From: Chrysomallon squamiferum
Taxonomy: Eukaryota; Mollusca; Gastropoda; Neomphalida; Peltospiridae
Direction of reading: 5' to 3'
NCBI GenBank assembly: GCA_012295275.1
Contig: CM022679.1
Location: 24,363,002-24,427,001, forward strand
DNA length: 64,000 nt
Shown here: positions 7,866 to 17,717 of the stretch, one piece after another
How the letters are laid out: every line of letters starts with the position of its first letter
Numbering within the stretch: the stretch's first letter is position 1
Translations under genes and position numbers: made by a program
Notes under the pieces: model-generated
What the model was told of the DNA's origin: nothing
The model's database searches: none
What the model saw: only the letters and a program-made list of their open reading frames with translations

Positions 7866-10064
7866 TCAGGTTCTTACAGTGTCTGATCCACCTAAGGAAG
7901 GTATGAATGTTTGTTACATTTTTTTTCACTTACTTCTACATAAATCTGTATTAACCCCCCCCCCCAAAAGATGCCAAACAAGAACAAACTGGCCTGTTTC
8001 TTGAATTTAAATTTAAATATATTTTCTAATTTTCACTTGAAATAGTTAAAGACACAAATGGATATATTTGTATATGATGTTTGTTTTTATGGTGTGTGAA
8101 GAGAAAATTAATTTTTTTTTAGTCAATAAATAAAAAGGTATCTAATCCGTTGTTATATTTTTTATAACCACAGTATTTGTCATTTACTGTCACATTTATA
8201 AATATTACTCCATGACATTTTATTTCTTATTTCCATTCTGCAGGTCCAGTCAGTGAGGAAGGTCCAGTGCACACAGTTAGAATGGGAAAACCACACCTGG
8301 ATATGTCAGCCATTGCAGCAGCCATGGAATGTAATTACAGCATTGAACAAATTCGTGAAGCCATCCTTACATTTTTCTTTTCGTCCCGTGAGTCCAGTGA
8401 TGTAGATAAATCACATACAACAACAACTGTTTTTTCTTTATTAACAGTGAAATGCATCTTCTCCCAAAGATTCAAGAAATTTACAAATTTTGAAATCCTC
8501 TTCTAATAATAGTATTATTATTACTTGAATATACATAGTTCTTAGTTCAAACTATTTGTTTTTTCTTTATTAACAGTGAAATGCCTCTTCTCCCAAAGAT
8601 TCAAAATACATATAAATTTTGAAATACTCTTCGAATAATAGAATAGCATTATTATTTCTTTTATATAAATAGTTCTTATTACAAACTGATTGTAAAATAT
8701 GAACCATCCAATGAAATTAAATTGTTCTTAAATGAATTATATGGTATTAGATAAATAACTTATTTTAAATGTTTTATTACAGTTGTTTAATTGTTTAATT
8801 ATTTGTGTTGTTTTATTTAAGGTGGTCTCTACCCTAATAAAACATTATTGCTGGGATTGCTTCAAGCAGCTGATAAAAATTTTGACATGGTTAGAAAGAA
8901 CAGAGAAGATCTTAGAAAGAAGGATGGTGCACTGCAGAGTACTTTCCAGCAGCTGCAAAGAAAGGATGGAGAACTGCAGAGAAAGGATGAAGAATTACAG
9001 AAAACTTATCAAGAACTGCAGAGAGAGAGAGAAGAATTACAGAGAAAGGAACTTGAGGCTCGAGCAGCACAGATTAAACTTCACAGAGAACAGCAGACTC
9101 ACTTGGCTTTGGCTGAGGGTCAGGCAGCAGTCATACGTAGACATGTCCAGGAGATTAGAAACAGAGAACAACAATCTCGCATGTACCAGCAACAACTACA
9201 GCAGAGAGATCAACATTACCAGCAACAACTACAGCAGAGAGATCAGTTACTGTACATTGCACATCAGCAGCTTGACAACCAGACAGAACAGCTGAACAAC
9301 AGACAGCAGCTGATTCAAAATAACATGACTGAGATGATCAGACGTCTGGCAAATGAACTGCAGAGACTGGGTCGAGATGTTCGAGGTTTGAAACATTTAA
9401 TGATTATAAGTTACAGAAGAATTTCTTTGATGTTTTTATTTAAATGTATTGTGTTCATTAGTTTTTGTCATACTAAAAAAATAATGAGTTTTAAAGATTA
9501 TCTAAGTTACATTTTTACTGAATTGTTTTGAATACTATTTTAATATGAACATATATACCCAAAAAACCATTGTTATTATTTTTATGCTGATGTCAAATTT
9601 TTTAATATTTAGAAGATAGAATATAACTATTTTTGAAAAAGAGACTAGAAATAACAAAGTGAGTAATAAAAAATATAGTATAAAACTATCAAATACTCAG
9701 TAATTTTACTCTAAAAAAATAACCATTTAAATTTATTGTTATCAAATTTCATCTCCCTTATTTCTTATTTTATTTATTTTTTTTATTTTTTTTTAATTTA
9801 CTGCATAGAAAATAAATAATAGTTGTTTATGTCATAATAATTTTTCTGTTTTCAGATATACCAGATGACAACTCAGATGATGGTTCATCAACACCTCCAG
9901 GTGTGTCTAGATGTAAAGTTTGTCTGTCAGAAAATGCAAATATTCTATTCAGACCGTGTCGACACATTTGTTGTGGAGCCCAGTGTGCACATCGGTTTGT
10001 AAATGAAGCATGTCCAGTCTGTCGTACAGTTGTACAGGAATATGAACTTGTCTTCATATCATAA
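1044..10064 (+). CDS. BIRC: Inhibitor of apoptosis protein (BIRC family), BIR x3 - UBA - coiled coil - RING, six coding exons
   Basis: Joined exons 1044-1911, 7353-7516, 7870-7900, 8244-8387, 8822-9385 and 9856-10064 give 1980 nt, 659 residues plus TAA. All five introns are GT-AG and all phases agree. Residues: BIR1 about 13-88 (ligands C58, C61, H77, C84); BIR2 about 150-220 (C189, C192, H208, C215, without the usual Trp); BIR3 about 255-328 (C297, C300, H317, C324); UBA-like helices about 373-418; coiled coil about 425-590 with Leu every seven residues from 433 to 475; RING 610-646, ending in an aromatic VFIS tail typical of IAP RINGs. Known for the family: BIRs bind caspases, IAP-binding-motif proteins or signalling adaptors, UBA binds ubiquitin, and RING is an E3 ligase acting in the cytosol. 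Closest architecture is cIAP/XIAP, but a coiled coil sits where cIAPs carry a CARD. The start has A at -3 and G at +4, with an in-frame stop 28 bp upstream. It is a BIRC2/3/XIAP-class relative; I cannot assign a one-to-one orthologue. Confidence 0.93.
1881..3030 (+). repeat. Tandem duplication unit A in exon 1/intron 1
   Basis: This unit begins with the last 31 bases of exon 1 and the donor, and runs to just before an identical 40-bp stretch at 3031. Landmarks shared in order with unit B include TTTACATCACA near 1940, GCATCTTGATAA near 2003, the CTGATTTTGATTTTC block near 2687 and AACTCTCA near 3002. Divergence is moderate except across the first 40 bp. Confidence 0.75.
2805..2861. repeat. 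Short perfect-like hairpin in intron 1
   Basis: A (TG)n-TTGTGTTTGTACAAT arm is followed, after a 4-base loop, by ATTGTATAAACAACACAAC-(AC)n. The arms pair over about 25 bases with one mismatch and a small bulge. It probably arose from a (TG)n/(AC)n inverted repeat, and a transcribed hairpin is possible. Confidence 0.6.
3144..3765 (+). repeat. Left terminal inverted repeat of the 2.8-kb element
   Basis: It pairs with 5333-5962 on the opposite strand. Shared blocks include CCGACCGTCTCAGATTTTTA, GGATCACGTGATC and GTAGGCCTAC. The right arm has a T-run insertion near 5929-5938 that the left arm lacks. Confidence 0.85.
4657..5069 (+). pseudogene. Broken Cys-rich coding remnant inside the 2.8-kb transposon
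   Basis: One frame from 4657 reads through QKNCCDPLNRH, then PGDKLCCDC. Coding character then shifts near 4870 to another frame (4872-5066), which contains DFDLNSILLSLGETPVKL and stops at TGA 5067. The CCDP...H and PGxKLCxxC pattern recalls the N-terminal zinc-binding part of proteins carried by invertebrate transposons, from memory and without a search. No catalytic domain is visible. It is frameshifted and truncated, so non-functional. Confidence 0.6.
5333..5962 (-). repeat. Right terminal inverted repeat of the 2.8-kb element
   Basis: Inverted counterpart of 3144-3765. It ends TGACATGGAATGACCC before the TTTA flank. Confidence 0.85.
6116..6142. repeat. (CA)n microsatellite, intron 1
   Basis: About 13 uninterrupted CA units within unit B of the intron duplication. 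Confidence 0.9.
6436..6464. repeat. (TA)n microsatellite, intron 1
   Basis: About 14 TA units shortly upstream of the Tigger-like insertion. Confidence 0.9.
6512..7194 (+). mobile_element. Internally deleted Tigger/pogo-type (Tc1/mariner superfamily) transposon
   Basis: The ends are CAGTGGTACCTCGACTTACG and, inverted, CGTAAGTCAAGGTAGCACTG. TA dinucleotides flank both ends (6510-6511 and 7195-7196), as expected for this superfamily. Inside is only the N-terminal part of a Tigger-like protein (6740-6931), after which the element jumps to AT-rich tail sequence. The DDE catalytic region is missing, so it cannot move on its own. Confidence 0.88.
6740..6931 (+). pseudogene. N-terminal fragment of a Tigger/pogo transposase (helix-turn-helix region)
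   Basis: The reading frame contains LKLEFTEKLEQDVQVVNMAR, then EHSTSTICTILRLKETI and AKGVKII. This fits the CENP-B-type N-terminal helix-turn-helix of Tigger transposases (pattern: K..I...E.G..V..IAR.....STI.TI...K..I). The CENP-B-like second DNA-binding domain and the DDE domain are absent, removed by the internal deletion. Confidence 0.72.
7353..7516 (+). CDS. IAP exon 2: zinc-binding half of BIR3
   Basis: 164 nt, completes Gly290 and encodes residues 291-344. The acceptor TTTTTACAG ends at 7352 and the donor GTATAT starts at 7517. The product has CFACGYGLRKW, DPWVEH and SPDCQF, so all four BIR3 zinc ligands are here. The following KKGVEFIQQ helix matches the end of type II BIR domains. 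Confidence 0.95.
7837..7866. repeat. (ATT)n at the 3' end of intron 2
   Basis: About 10 ATT units. They run directly into the acceptor TTATTTCAG of exon 3 and so form much of its pyrimidine/AT tract. Confidence 0.9.
7870..7900 (+). CDS. IAP exon 3: 31-nt linker microexon
   Basis: Encodes VLTVSDPPKE plus one base, a linker between BIR3 and the UBA-like region. It is supported by the acceptor TTATTTCAG ending at 7869, the donor GTATGA at 7901, and phase agreement on both sides (phase 0 in, phase 1 out). Exon 2 (phase 0 out) cannot join exon 4 (phase 1 in) in frame without it. Confidence 0.85.
8244..8387 (+). CDS. IAP exon 4: UBA-like domain
   Basis: 144 nt, residues 355-402. The acceptor TTCTGCAG ends at 8243 and the strong donor GTGAGT starts at 8388. 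The stretch LDMSAIAAAMECNYSIEQI and the following REAIL resemble helices 1 and 2 of a UBA domain as found between the BIR and RING parts of cIAP1/2 and XIAP. MECNYS stands at the MGF-like loop. The third helix would come from the start of exon 5 (LLLGLLQAAD). Confidence 0.87.
8429..8682 (+). repeat. Tandem duplication in intron 4, two copies of about 125 bp
   Basis: Copy 1 is 8429-8549 and copy 2 is 8558-8682, period 129 bp. Both begin with TTTTTTCTTTATTAACAG, an acceptor-like pyrimidine tract plus AG, followed by TGAAATGC and CTTCTCCCAAAGATTCAA. Identity is high in the first 60 bp and lower afterwards. Neither copy shows an obvious coding continuation. Confidence 0.85.
8822..9385 (+). CDS. 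IAP exon 5: long Gln-rich coiled coil
   Basis: 564 nt, residues 403-590. The acceptor is TTATTTAAG ending at 8821 and the donor GTTTGA starts at 9386. Leucines stand at residues 433, 440, 447, 454, 461, 468 and 475, an uninterrupted seven-residue series with an LQxxxxE pattern and 21-bp periodicity in the DNA. Farther on, YQQQLQQRDQH is followed at once by a near copy, with a 33-bp period at 9184-9248. It predicts a parallel dimeric coil placed between UBA and RING. Confidence 0.92.
9856..10064 (+). CDS. IAP exon 6: acidic linker and C-terminal RING finger
   Basis: 209 nt, residues 591-659 and TAA at 10062-10064. The acceptor TTTTCAG ends at 9855. After an acidic Ser-rich linker comes a RING with C610, C613, C625, H627, C630 (or C629), C634, C643 and C646. 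The protein ends ELVFIS; the Phe three residues from the end matches the conserved IAP RING tail used in dimerisation and E2 activation. The cysteine spacing after the His is unusual (see findings). Confidence 0.94.
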
Positions 10065-10075
10065 ATATCATCTCT

Positions 10076-10095
10076 TACCATATATATATATGGTA
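10076..10095. repeat. Perfect 20-bp palindrome 12 bp after the IAP stop codon
   Basis: TACCA, ten alternating T/A bases, then TGGTA; the sequence equals its own reverse complement. The next 200 bp is rich in ATATCA/TGATAT/ATGACA elements that could pair with each other. Confidence 0.9.
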
Positions 10096-10928
10096 TCATA
10101 TATCTGATATCACAAGTCATATTTTTTGACTAAAAACATACATTGTCATATTAATATTGTAGATATCATTTATATGATGATCGTATTGTTTGAATGATAA
10201 CATCATTATATACTCATGGTATACATTTGGTACATATGACATTATTTTTTTATATTGTATCATACTTATTATTGATTTGTTATTCTGATGATACATCTTG
10301 TCATAAGTGATTTAGCATATGGTGAAATATCACATTGCATTTCATTTGTGTCTTGTGCAACACACAAACTGTTTTGGTGTTACAGAATCAATAGTAATAC
10401 CATGTTGTCATCTGGTATTTAAAAATATTACAGTGAGGTATTTAGACAAAGAAAACCTATTTGCAAAGACATTTGACTTAGTCTTATTTCACATGGATAC
10501 ATGTAGATATTTATGAATGATTGGCATACACATGCAGATATATATATATATCAATACATATATATAACACAGACACACAGACACACCCATCTTATACATA
10601 CCCATAAGCAATGCTTATATACATATTTGAAATAATGTTATGTTAAATACTAGATGAAAATAACATTTCATCTTACATTTGTTAAAAATCTCATTGTCAA
10701 ATGCAGTGTACAACTGTCTTCCTTTTACAAATTTAATTACAGTCAATTATTTAATGAGCGGTTTCCATAGGTAGTCAATCCTAAATAAATAGTTTGTGTC
10801 ACATATTAAAAAATTACAATTAATTTCAGTAAGAATTCAATGTATTCAATTTGTATAATAGTGTGGCATTTTTGTACTAAAATTATTTACTAGTAAATGG
10901 CAGTTATTTTAAAATAGGGCACATAACC

Positions 10929-10933
<5 letters not shown>

Positions 10934-10964
<31 letters not shown>
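10934..10964. repeat. Poly(A) run, 31 bp
   Basis: Homopolymer in the IAP downstream region. It could be the tail of an old retrocopy, but no retroelement body is recognisable upstream. Confidence 0.9.
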
Positions 10965-10966
<2 letters not shown>

Positions 10967-12171
10967 AAATTAGTTTATTTCCATATTATTTTATTCTATA
11001 GTTTAAGGAAGCATAATATTAAAAGGATTCACAGTTGGAATCCTGATTAAGTTAACTGTGAGTAATGGAACAAAACTAAATTTCTTCATACAGATAACAA
11101 TGGTATTAAAATGATTAACATTCAGTATCCAAATTCAGTTATCTGTAAGGATTAGCCAGAAATCAAGGAAAGGAAATGTTTTTCAAAATTAATATTTTTA
11201 CTGGATAACAAAAAACAAAACCACATTCCAAGTTTTATCTCATTTTTAATATATTCATGTGAAATGAGAAAAATTTTCTTTTACAGTATATTGCAACTCA
11301 CTGCCATCTTCCATAATACATGTATTTAGAAATAGCATTGTTTTAGTTTCTTGGATTTGCAATGTTTTTAACCACTGCCATGTCTATTTATAATTTACAG
11401 TTTGAATATGGTTATGTAATTTTCATCTTTATAAATACAAAATTATAATATTTACATTTAGTGAAAAGCATTAATTGGGAGGATCTGTCTTTTACTTGTG
11501 AAGAAGAAAAATGAATTTAATAAAATTAATTATTAAAGCTAAGGTCAGCAATAGATTTTAGAAATAAGATATTAAAAATAAATAATTAAAAATTTGTACA
11601 ATATACAAATAATAAAAAAAGAATAAAGCTGTACAGTTAATCATATTAGTGCTATTTGATTTTTGGACATGTTTTTTATATTTTCACATCATGTCTTGTA
11701 AATTATTATCTGTAAACAAATTTTAATCATTAAAATATACCATTTGGATATGTTTAGAATTTTATATCTTCTACATTTACAGTTTTTATTTATTTATTTA
11801 TTTTTTATTTTTTTTTTTTATTTTTTTTGCTCATACAAGCAGCCACATTTTCTGGAATTTTGTGGTTTTATGTTCTGTTTTTAAAGCATTGTTTGTATAT
11901 CCTGTATATAGTATCTCATAGATTAGTTGTTTTACATAATTATATGTAACTTTTTTCTTTTATTATTCATTAGAGATATTTTATTATTAAACTGAGATTT
12001 GCAAAATATAATTTTCATTCAGTCTTAAAGTCTGTACTTAGTTTTTGAATTCTCAGAATTGTCAAATAGTTTTTAAAAGTAAATTTTATAAATATATCTG
12101 TTTGATTATAATAGAAAATATAAATGTTATATTTTTTAATAAAAAATCATTTTGCTTTTTTTTATTTATTA

Positions 12172-12172
<1 letters not shown>

Positions 12173-12215
<43 letters not shown>
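12173..12215. repeat. (ATT)n microsatellite
   Basis: About 14 uninterrupted ATT units. Confidence 0.95.
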
Positions 12216-12216
<1 letters not shown>

Positions 12217-12615
12217 TAATTTTTGTTAGATAATTTAGAGCTAGTCTTCTGAACATTTTGGTTGTAAATGTAGACTTTCTGTGTAATATACAAGCATGTT
12301 ACTTTGTATATATATAAAACATTGTAGAGGATTCTTTGTAGAAGAATTTTCATCATCTGTCAATTTCTTTCTTCTCTTCACTCATTATTTCTGCATCTTT
12401 TTCTTCAAAATATGGCAGCATTATCTAGTTGTTTCTTTTTCATTTTTAAAAAAAAATTAATATCAAACACAAATATCATTAACCATTTGATACAGTGTTC
12501 TTTTTGATATATCTCTAACTTAACACAAAAGATTTTTCATAGTTGTCATTTATTTCTTTATCAAACTACTTAATCATGGAGTTTTGACATAAGACAATAT
12601 TGTCAATTAAATTTA

Positions 12616-12619
<4 letters not shown>

Positions 12620-12701
<82 letters not shown>
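12620..12701. repeat. (ATT)n microsatellite, about 27 units
   Basis: Uninterrupted ATT array. A short ATGTTACACA phrase occurs just downstream and again near 12768. Confidence 0.95.
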
Positions 12702-13150
12702 GATTCAGAAATGTTACACATTTTTATTTTTATTTTTCTTTCATCAGTTTTATTCTTGATTCATTAAATGTTACACAATTTTTTCCATTTTTATTGTTTA
12801 TTTAAAAGATTATGGAAAAGAGAATCTTTAATTTTCTTCTTTTAATTTGTAATTGTTACGGTCAATAAAGTTCAATTTGTTTTTCATTTAAAGTTAACAT
12901 TTATTATTATATAATAAATCCTGTAATAAACAACTATCAATATTATGTTGAAAAGAATTGTATCAAAATGAAAATGTTTATTGAACAGAAGATGTAAATA
13001 TGTTTAAATTTTACATTTTGTTCAAATTTGTAATTTGTTTTGTAATTACTCCTGGAATCTTGAGTGCTATGTTAGTAAGATTTTAATGGAATTTTTATCT
13101 ATTTATTTTTAACAACAAAAATGTAATAATAAAATAAAACTTTCACTTTT

Positions 13151-14302
13151 AAAATCTTTTAAATGTTGAGATTTTCTTTTTTATTTTCAATCATTTTTGT
13201 GTTTTATTTTATGAAAATTATACATATCTGTTATTAAGGTTATTTTTGAAATTATTAAATTACAAATAGTAGATGTTATAAATATGTGTATTTCTGTACT
13301 GTTAAAATCCTGTCCAAGATTATCTATGCATTCTGAAAATACAAGTTTTAGATCTCTGTTCTGTTATCTTTTGACTCCTAATTTTCTACTATTTTCCACT
13401 AAATAAACTATTTAATAGTCTATATTTTTTTATCTGTTTTTAATTTTTTTTTATTAATTCATGATTTTGTTTCAGAAGTTATTGTCACATATAATTAAAA
13501 TCCAGATTGTAAATGAATGAAAGTAAATTAATGGTTAACATCTCAAGACATACTTGTGATAAAGAGATTAAGACTAATACACAAATTTGTATGGTATGAA
13601 CAAGAAAGTTTTAGGAAGGACACTATAAAACAAACATCAGGAGATGTATTATAATTTTACCATGAATCACAGTCCAGCAGTCAGCTTATTATGAACTGAA
13701 AAAGAGGTAATTCTTAATTCTTTGAAAACGTCTAGAAATATTTATTTAACTTCCTAAATAGAAATGATTCAAATATTTTAAATCAGCTTTCAAAAGAAAC
13801 CTCCCTGCTCTGTGTTTTTTATGTTGGTGCCTGTTATTTAAAAATATATTTAACGTAATTCTTGAATAGGTGTCGATTTGAGAAAGAGGAAAATCCTCAT
13901 CAGACTGAGTGATTGGTTTTTCTTATCGTTAATGTTGAAACTAACTATAATAATAAAAGAAGAATCGGTTCAGTGTTCGTATTCATCCTTGGGTCGATTT
14001 TAGATACGTTTAATAACACAGTTTCCCAGACATATATAAAATACTGTTATTAATTTGCTGACAAAATAAGGTGAAAAAAAGAAAAACGACTTCTAATACT
14101 TGGTAATTTTGCTGTTCTTATCCGACCATAATGTCTGTACTACTGTGGATAGCATGACAAAAGATTTCTTAATTAAACTGTATTTTTCCCACTCAAATAC
14201 ACTTTTAGAAATTGTTTTATCAACTGCCATTGTAGGAATTTTTCTAATCTGACAATTTAAAGATTTTTAAATCTTTTTTCGTTAATATTTCTTCATTTAA
14301 AT
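13151..14302. other. AT-rich intergenic stretch
   Basis: Unique-looking AT-rich DNA. No coding frame, RNA gene or repeat structure seen. Confidence 0.6.
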
Positions 14303-14303
14303 G

Positions 14304-14378
<75 letters not shown>

Positions 14379-14440
14379 GTAATAGTAATAGTAATAGTAA
14401 TAGTAATAAGTAATAATAAATAAATAAATAAATATTAAAA
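14303..14440. repeat. Compound (AAT)n-(AGTAAT)n-(AAAT)n array
   Basis: About 25 AAT units, then several AGTAAT hexamers (about 14379-14408), then AAATA units. The order suggests a point change in AAT units that was itself amplified. Confidence 0.93.
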
Positions 14441-14764
14441 ATAGATAAGGAATAAAATTATGTATCGAACATTAACATGTTCTTCACTTTGATTTGAATT
14501 AATTTGTTCTAAACTTCATTGCTTGTCCCATTTTATTATGCTGTAACTTAATTTACTATATCGGTTTGCGTTTGTATTAAACTGTATAATTTATTAGTCG
14601 GGTCACGTCACATTGTATCATTTTATATTTTTGCTTTTTATTATTTTGAGTCATGTTGAATTTTCTATTATATTCTTTTTTATTTTGAGTCGCATCGCTT
14701 TATTTTGTGTTATGTTGTTTTATTTTTAATTATATTTTTTGAAATCCAATACTTTTAATATAAA

Positions 14765-14768
<4 letters not shown>

Positions 14769-14835
<67 letters not shown>
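14769..14835. repeat. (CT)n microsatellite
   Basis: About 33 perfect CT units. Confidence 0.97.
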
Positions 14836-14839
<4 letters not shown>

Positions 14840-14993
14840 ATTTTGTTAGATAAATGAGTTGTGTATGTGCATGTATATGTGTGTATGTATATATGTGCGA
14901 GTTATAATATTTTGTTTAATATACGCTGGAGGATTTTATCTTATTATTACATGTACATTCATTATGCATATGTCCAGTGTGTATTTTGGTTTT

Positions 14994-15097
14994 CTGTGTG
15001 TATGTGTGTGTGTATATGTGTGTGTGTGCGTGTGTGTGTGAGTGAGTGTGTGTGTGTTTTGTGTGAGTGAGTGTGTGTGAGTGTGTGTGTGTGTGTT
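14994..15097. repeat. Imperfect (GT)n array with GAGT interruptions
   Basis: GT repeats interrupted by TATG, CG and repeated TGAG/AGTG phrases, suggesting internal higher-order duplication. Confidence 0.9.
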
Positions 15098-15732
15098 TTG
15101 GAGGAAATATACTTTACTCCCATTTCATTTTAATCGTCATCTCAGTTTTCTTTCTTACATTATCTTTTTTTTTTTTTTTCTTTTTTTTTTTTTTTTTAAT
15201 TGGTTTAAAGATCTGCTAAGAAGAAGAAGAGAAAAAAAAGACGAACTTTCTGCAACACTGATAAACAGCTACGTATTCTGACCACGGTTGATATAATTAT
15301 TATTTGATTAGTTTGTTTTTTGTAAATGTCACATTCTAATTAAATACTTTGAACTTTTCTAGAATGCATCATCGCCTTATCTGACTGTATAAACAAACAA
15401 AATTAAAATGAAATTTTGTTTAATCTCCAAAGGAAATAACGGCAATGTTCTTTTTTATTAATTTTGTAATTTTCTGAAATTATTGTTTATTTCTTCTTCT
15501 TTTTTATTAATTTTTTCTTCTTCTTTTTTCTCTCTTTTTTCCCCCCTAAATAAGAAATGCTGCTATTTCGATTACGTACTTGTTAATTTTTCTTTTAATT
15601 AACGTTTTTGCGAATTAGTGATTTAATTTTTAAGTGCTACAGTTTCGAAAAACATAAACATCAATAACAAATTAAGAAAAAGGAAAAAAAAAGAGAAGTG
15701 AGGAAAAAACAGCTACTTAGAACGGTTTAATA

Positions 15733-15767
<35 letters not shown>

Positions 15768-16430
15768 TATACATATATATATATATACACACACACATAT
15801 ATACATATATTCAAGCACACACATACTCATATGTATATAGTCGCATACATATAACCAAACATAAATAATGAGTATTAGTTTTAACACACACACATTACGA
15901 TAATTATTTAATTATTTCATTCTGTAATGTATGAGCTCCATAAATACTTGAATTGCATCATGTAACATTTTTTCTTCTAATACAATAGTCCTTCTTTTGA
16001 AGGTTTTTTTTTTTCTTGATCTTTTCTAAATCCTTGAAATATCCGTTGCATGTAAATGTATCATTTAACTCACGCAGAAATCCGATGTTCATTATAACGG
16101 TACAAACACCCCCACCAGCAGCAGCGCAATTCTGTTAATTTATTCTGCTGAACGAAACGTTTATTTTCTATGTGTATCGAATTTGTAAACGAGGAAATGA
16201 CTTATCCTATAACTGTTCATTGATTAAAAGACAGGGGAATGAGTGAGTGCACAACTAAAGATTTTCTTTACCTAGTTTTTCAGCGTGGAGGCGAAAAATG
16301 TGATCAGAATTTTTAAACTGGTCATCATTCTTCTGCGATAAATGTGTTTTTCGAAGATACTTAAGGGATTATTTTAAATTAAATTAAATTTAAATAAATA
16401 AATAAATAAATATTATTTTTATAATATATT
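15098..16430. other. AT-rich intergenic stretch with T runs and a (CA)n-(TA)n block
   Basis: It holds a 33-bp T-rich run at 15165-15197 and a (CA)n-to-(TA)n block at about 15736-15805. No coding frame is supported. Confidence 0.6.
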
Positions 16431-16665
16431 ATATTACTACTGTTACTATATTCATTGTTATTATTACAAATATATCAATTGTTACAACAAGATTTACTAT
16501 TACTTCTACTACCACTATTACTACTTCTTCTATTAATGTACTACTTCTACTTTTATTACTACTACAGTTTCTAGTACTATTGCTACGACAACGACTTGCA
16601 ACTAATGCTATTACTACAATACAACAATCACAAATACAACTATTACTACTACAATTACATTTATA
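16430..16665. repeat. Degenerate (TAC/ACT)n trinucleotide region
   Basis: Loose ACT/TAC/ATT triplets with many substitutions, the oldest-looking array of the trinucleotide class in the window. Confidence 0.75.
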
Positions 16666-17567
16666 TTTTAAATAATTCAGGCTTCAGAACTTCAAACACC
16701 AATCATTTTACATAACTTTTGGAAAAAAAAACTTCTGAGTAACTTCATCATACTCATGATTAACTTAACAACAAACAAATGGTGTTAAACAAACAAATAA
16801 ATAAACTTGTTTATGTATTTAAATTACGAATGATGTCAAATAATGTGGGCGAAAAAAAAAAAAAAAAAAAAAAAGAAGAAGAAAAAAAAAACAGAGGGCA
16901 AACGAAATAATGAAGAAACCATAAATCAAAATCTGAAAAGCACAGAGAAGACGGCAATGGTAACTAACAGTTTCATACGTTTGTTTTCGTGAGTGGAGAA
17001 AATAACAGAGGTGAGGTGAGAAAAACCGTTTTCCTTCTGTTTAATGTAATGACACTGTTTGTGTTTTCCCACTGAATCACGGCCGAGATAACATGTCCCG
17101 AGTGTGATGCGGAAATCGCAACTTCGATTTTTTTCTGATTGTCCGAAATAATTTGATTTTCGTTATTTCGTAAAGCTAACTAAATTTATGGATATTGTAA
17201 CATCCAGAGGGGGAAAACGAAAAAAAAAAAACCCTTCAGTTTGGCTACTTTATCGTTTCAATTATTCTTTTACTTATTAGAGAAATCTTTCGGGATTTTT
17301 TTTTTTTTTTGTTTGTTTTTGTTTTTGTTTCTGTAAGTTTAAAATGATATGGGACATCTCTATGAAGAAGACAGTATTAAAAAAGAAGAAAAACAAAAAC
17401 AATTTAAAAAAATAATAATATTGAAGTTTTAACAAACCGAGAGTATATTCTGTTTTATGAGCTGCATTTATATTATACTGAAATATGATTTATAATTAAG
17501 CAAGTAAATAAGTAAATAAATGAAACAAAAACAACAGTAACAACAACAGCAAAAACAAATATATAAA

Positions 17568-17678
17568 TATGTATGTATGTGTGTGTGTTTGTGTGTGTGT
17601 GTGTATATATATTATGTGTTTAATGTACTTTAAAAATAAAATAAAAATAAAAAATAATAATAAGTGTAATAATAATAA

Positions 17679-17712
<34 letters not shown>
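17568..17712. repeat. (GT)n, (AAAAT)n and (AAT)n-(AAG)n microsatellite cluster
   Basis: GT units at about 17568-17612, AT-rich pentamer-like runs next, then AAT converting into AAG (17668-17712). Confidence 0.88.

Positions 17713-17717
<5 letters not shown>

Larger units (their letters stand above)
10065..13150 (+). other. IAP 3' UTR and downstream AT-rich flank
   Basis: No coding frame. A 20-bp perfect palindrome lies at 10076-10095, just after the stop. Candidate polyadenylation signals AATAAA occur at 10784-10789, 12864-12869 (followed by a T/G-rich stretch) and 13128-13133. The true cleavage site cannot be decided from sequence. Long A and ATT runs are listed separately. Confidence 0.5.

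Noticed and set aside
8783-9295. Second + strand frame over exon 5
   Set aside because: It is the +2 frame of the coiled-coil repeats. The frame chosen agrees with splice phases on both sides and has the heptad pattern.
9827-10120. Antisense frame over the RING exon
   Set aside because: Shadow of the conserved RING coding sequence on the + strand.
13980-14010. Familiar cephalopod tRNA-SINE (GGGTCGAT-type core)
   Set aside because: GGGTCGATTTTAG near 13992 lacks the rest of the SINE core. No other match was seen, so the species clue from SINEs is missing.
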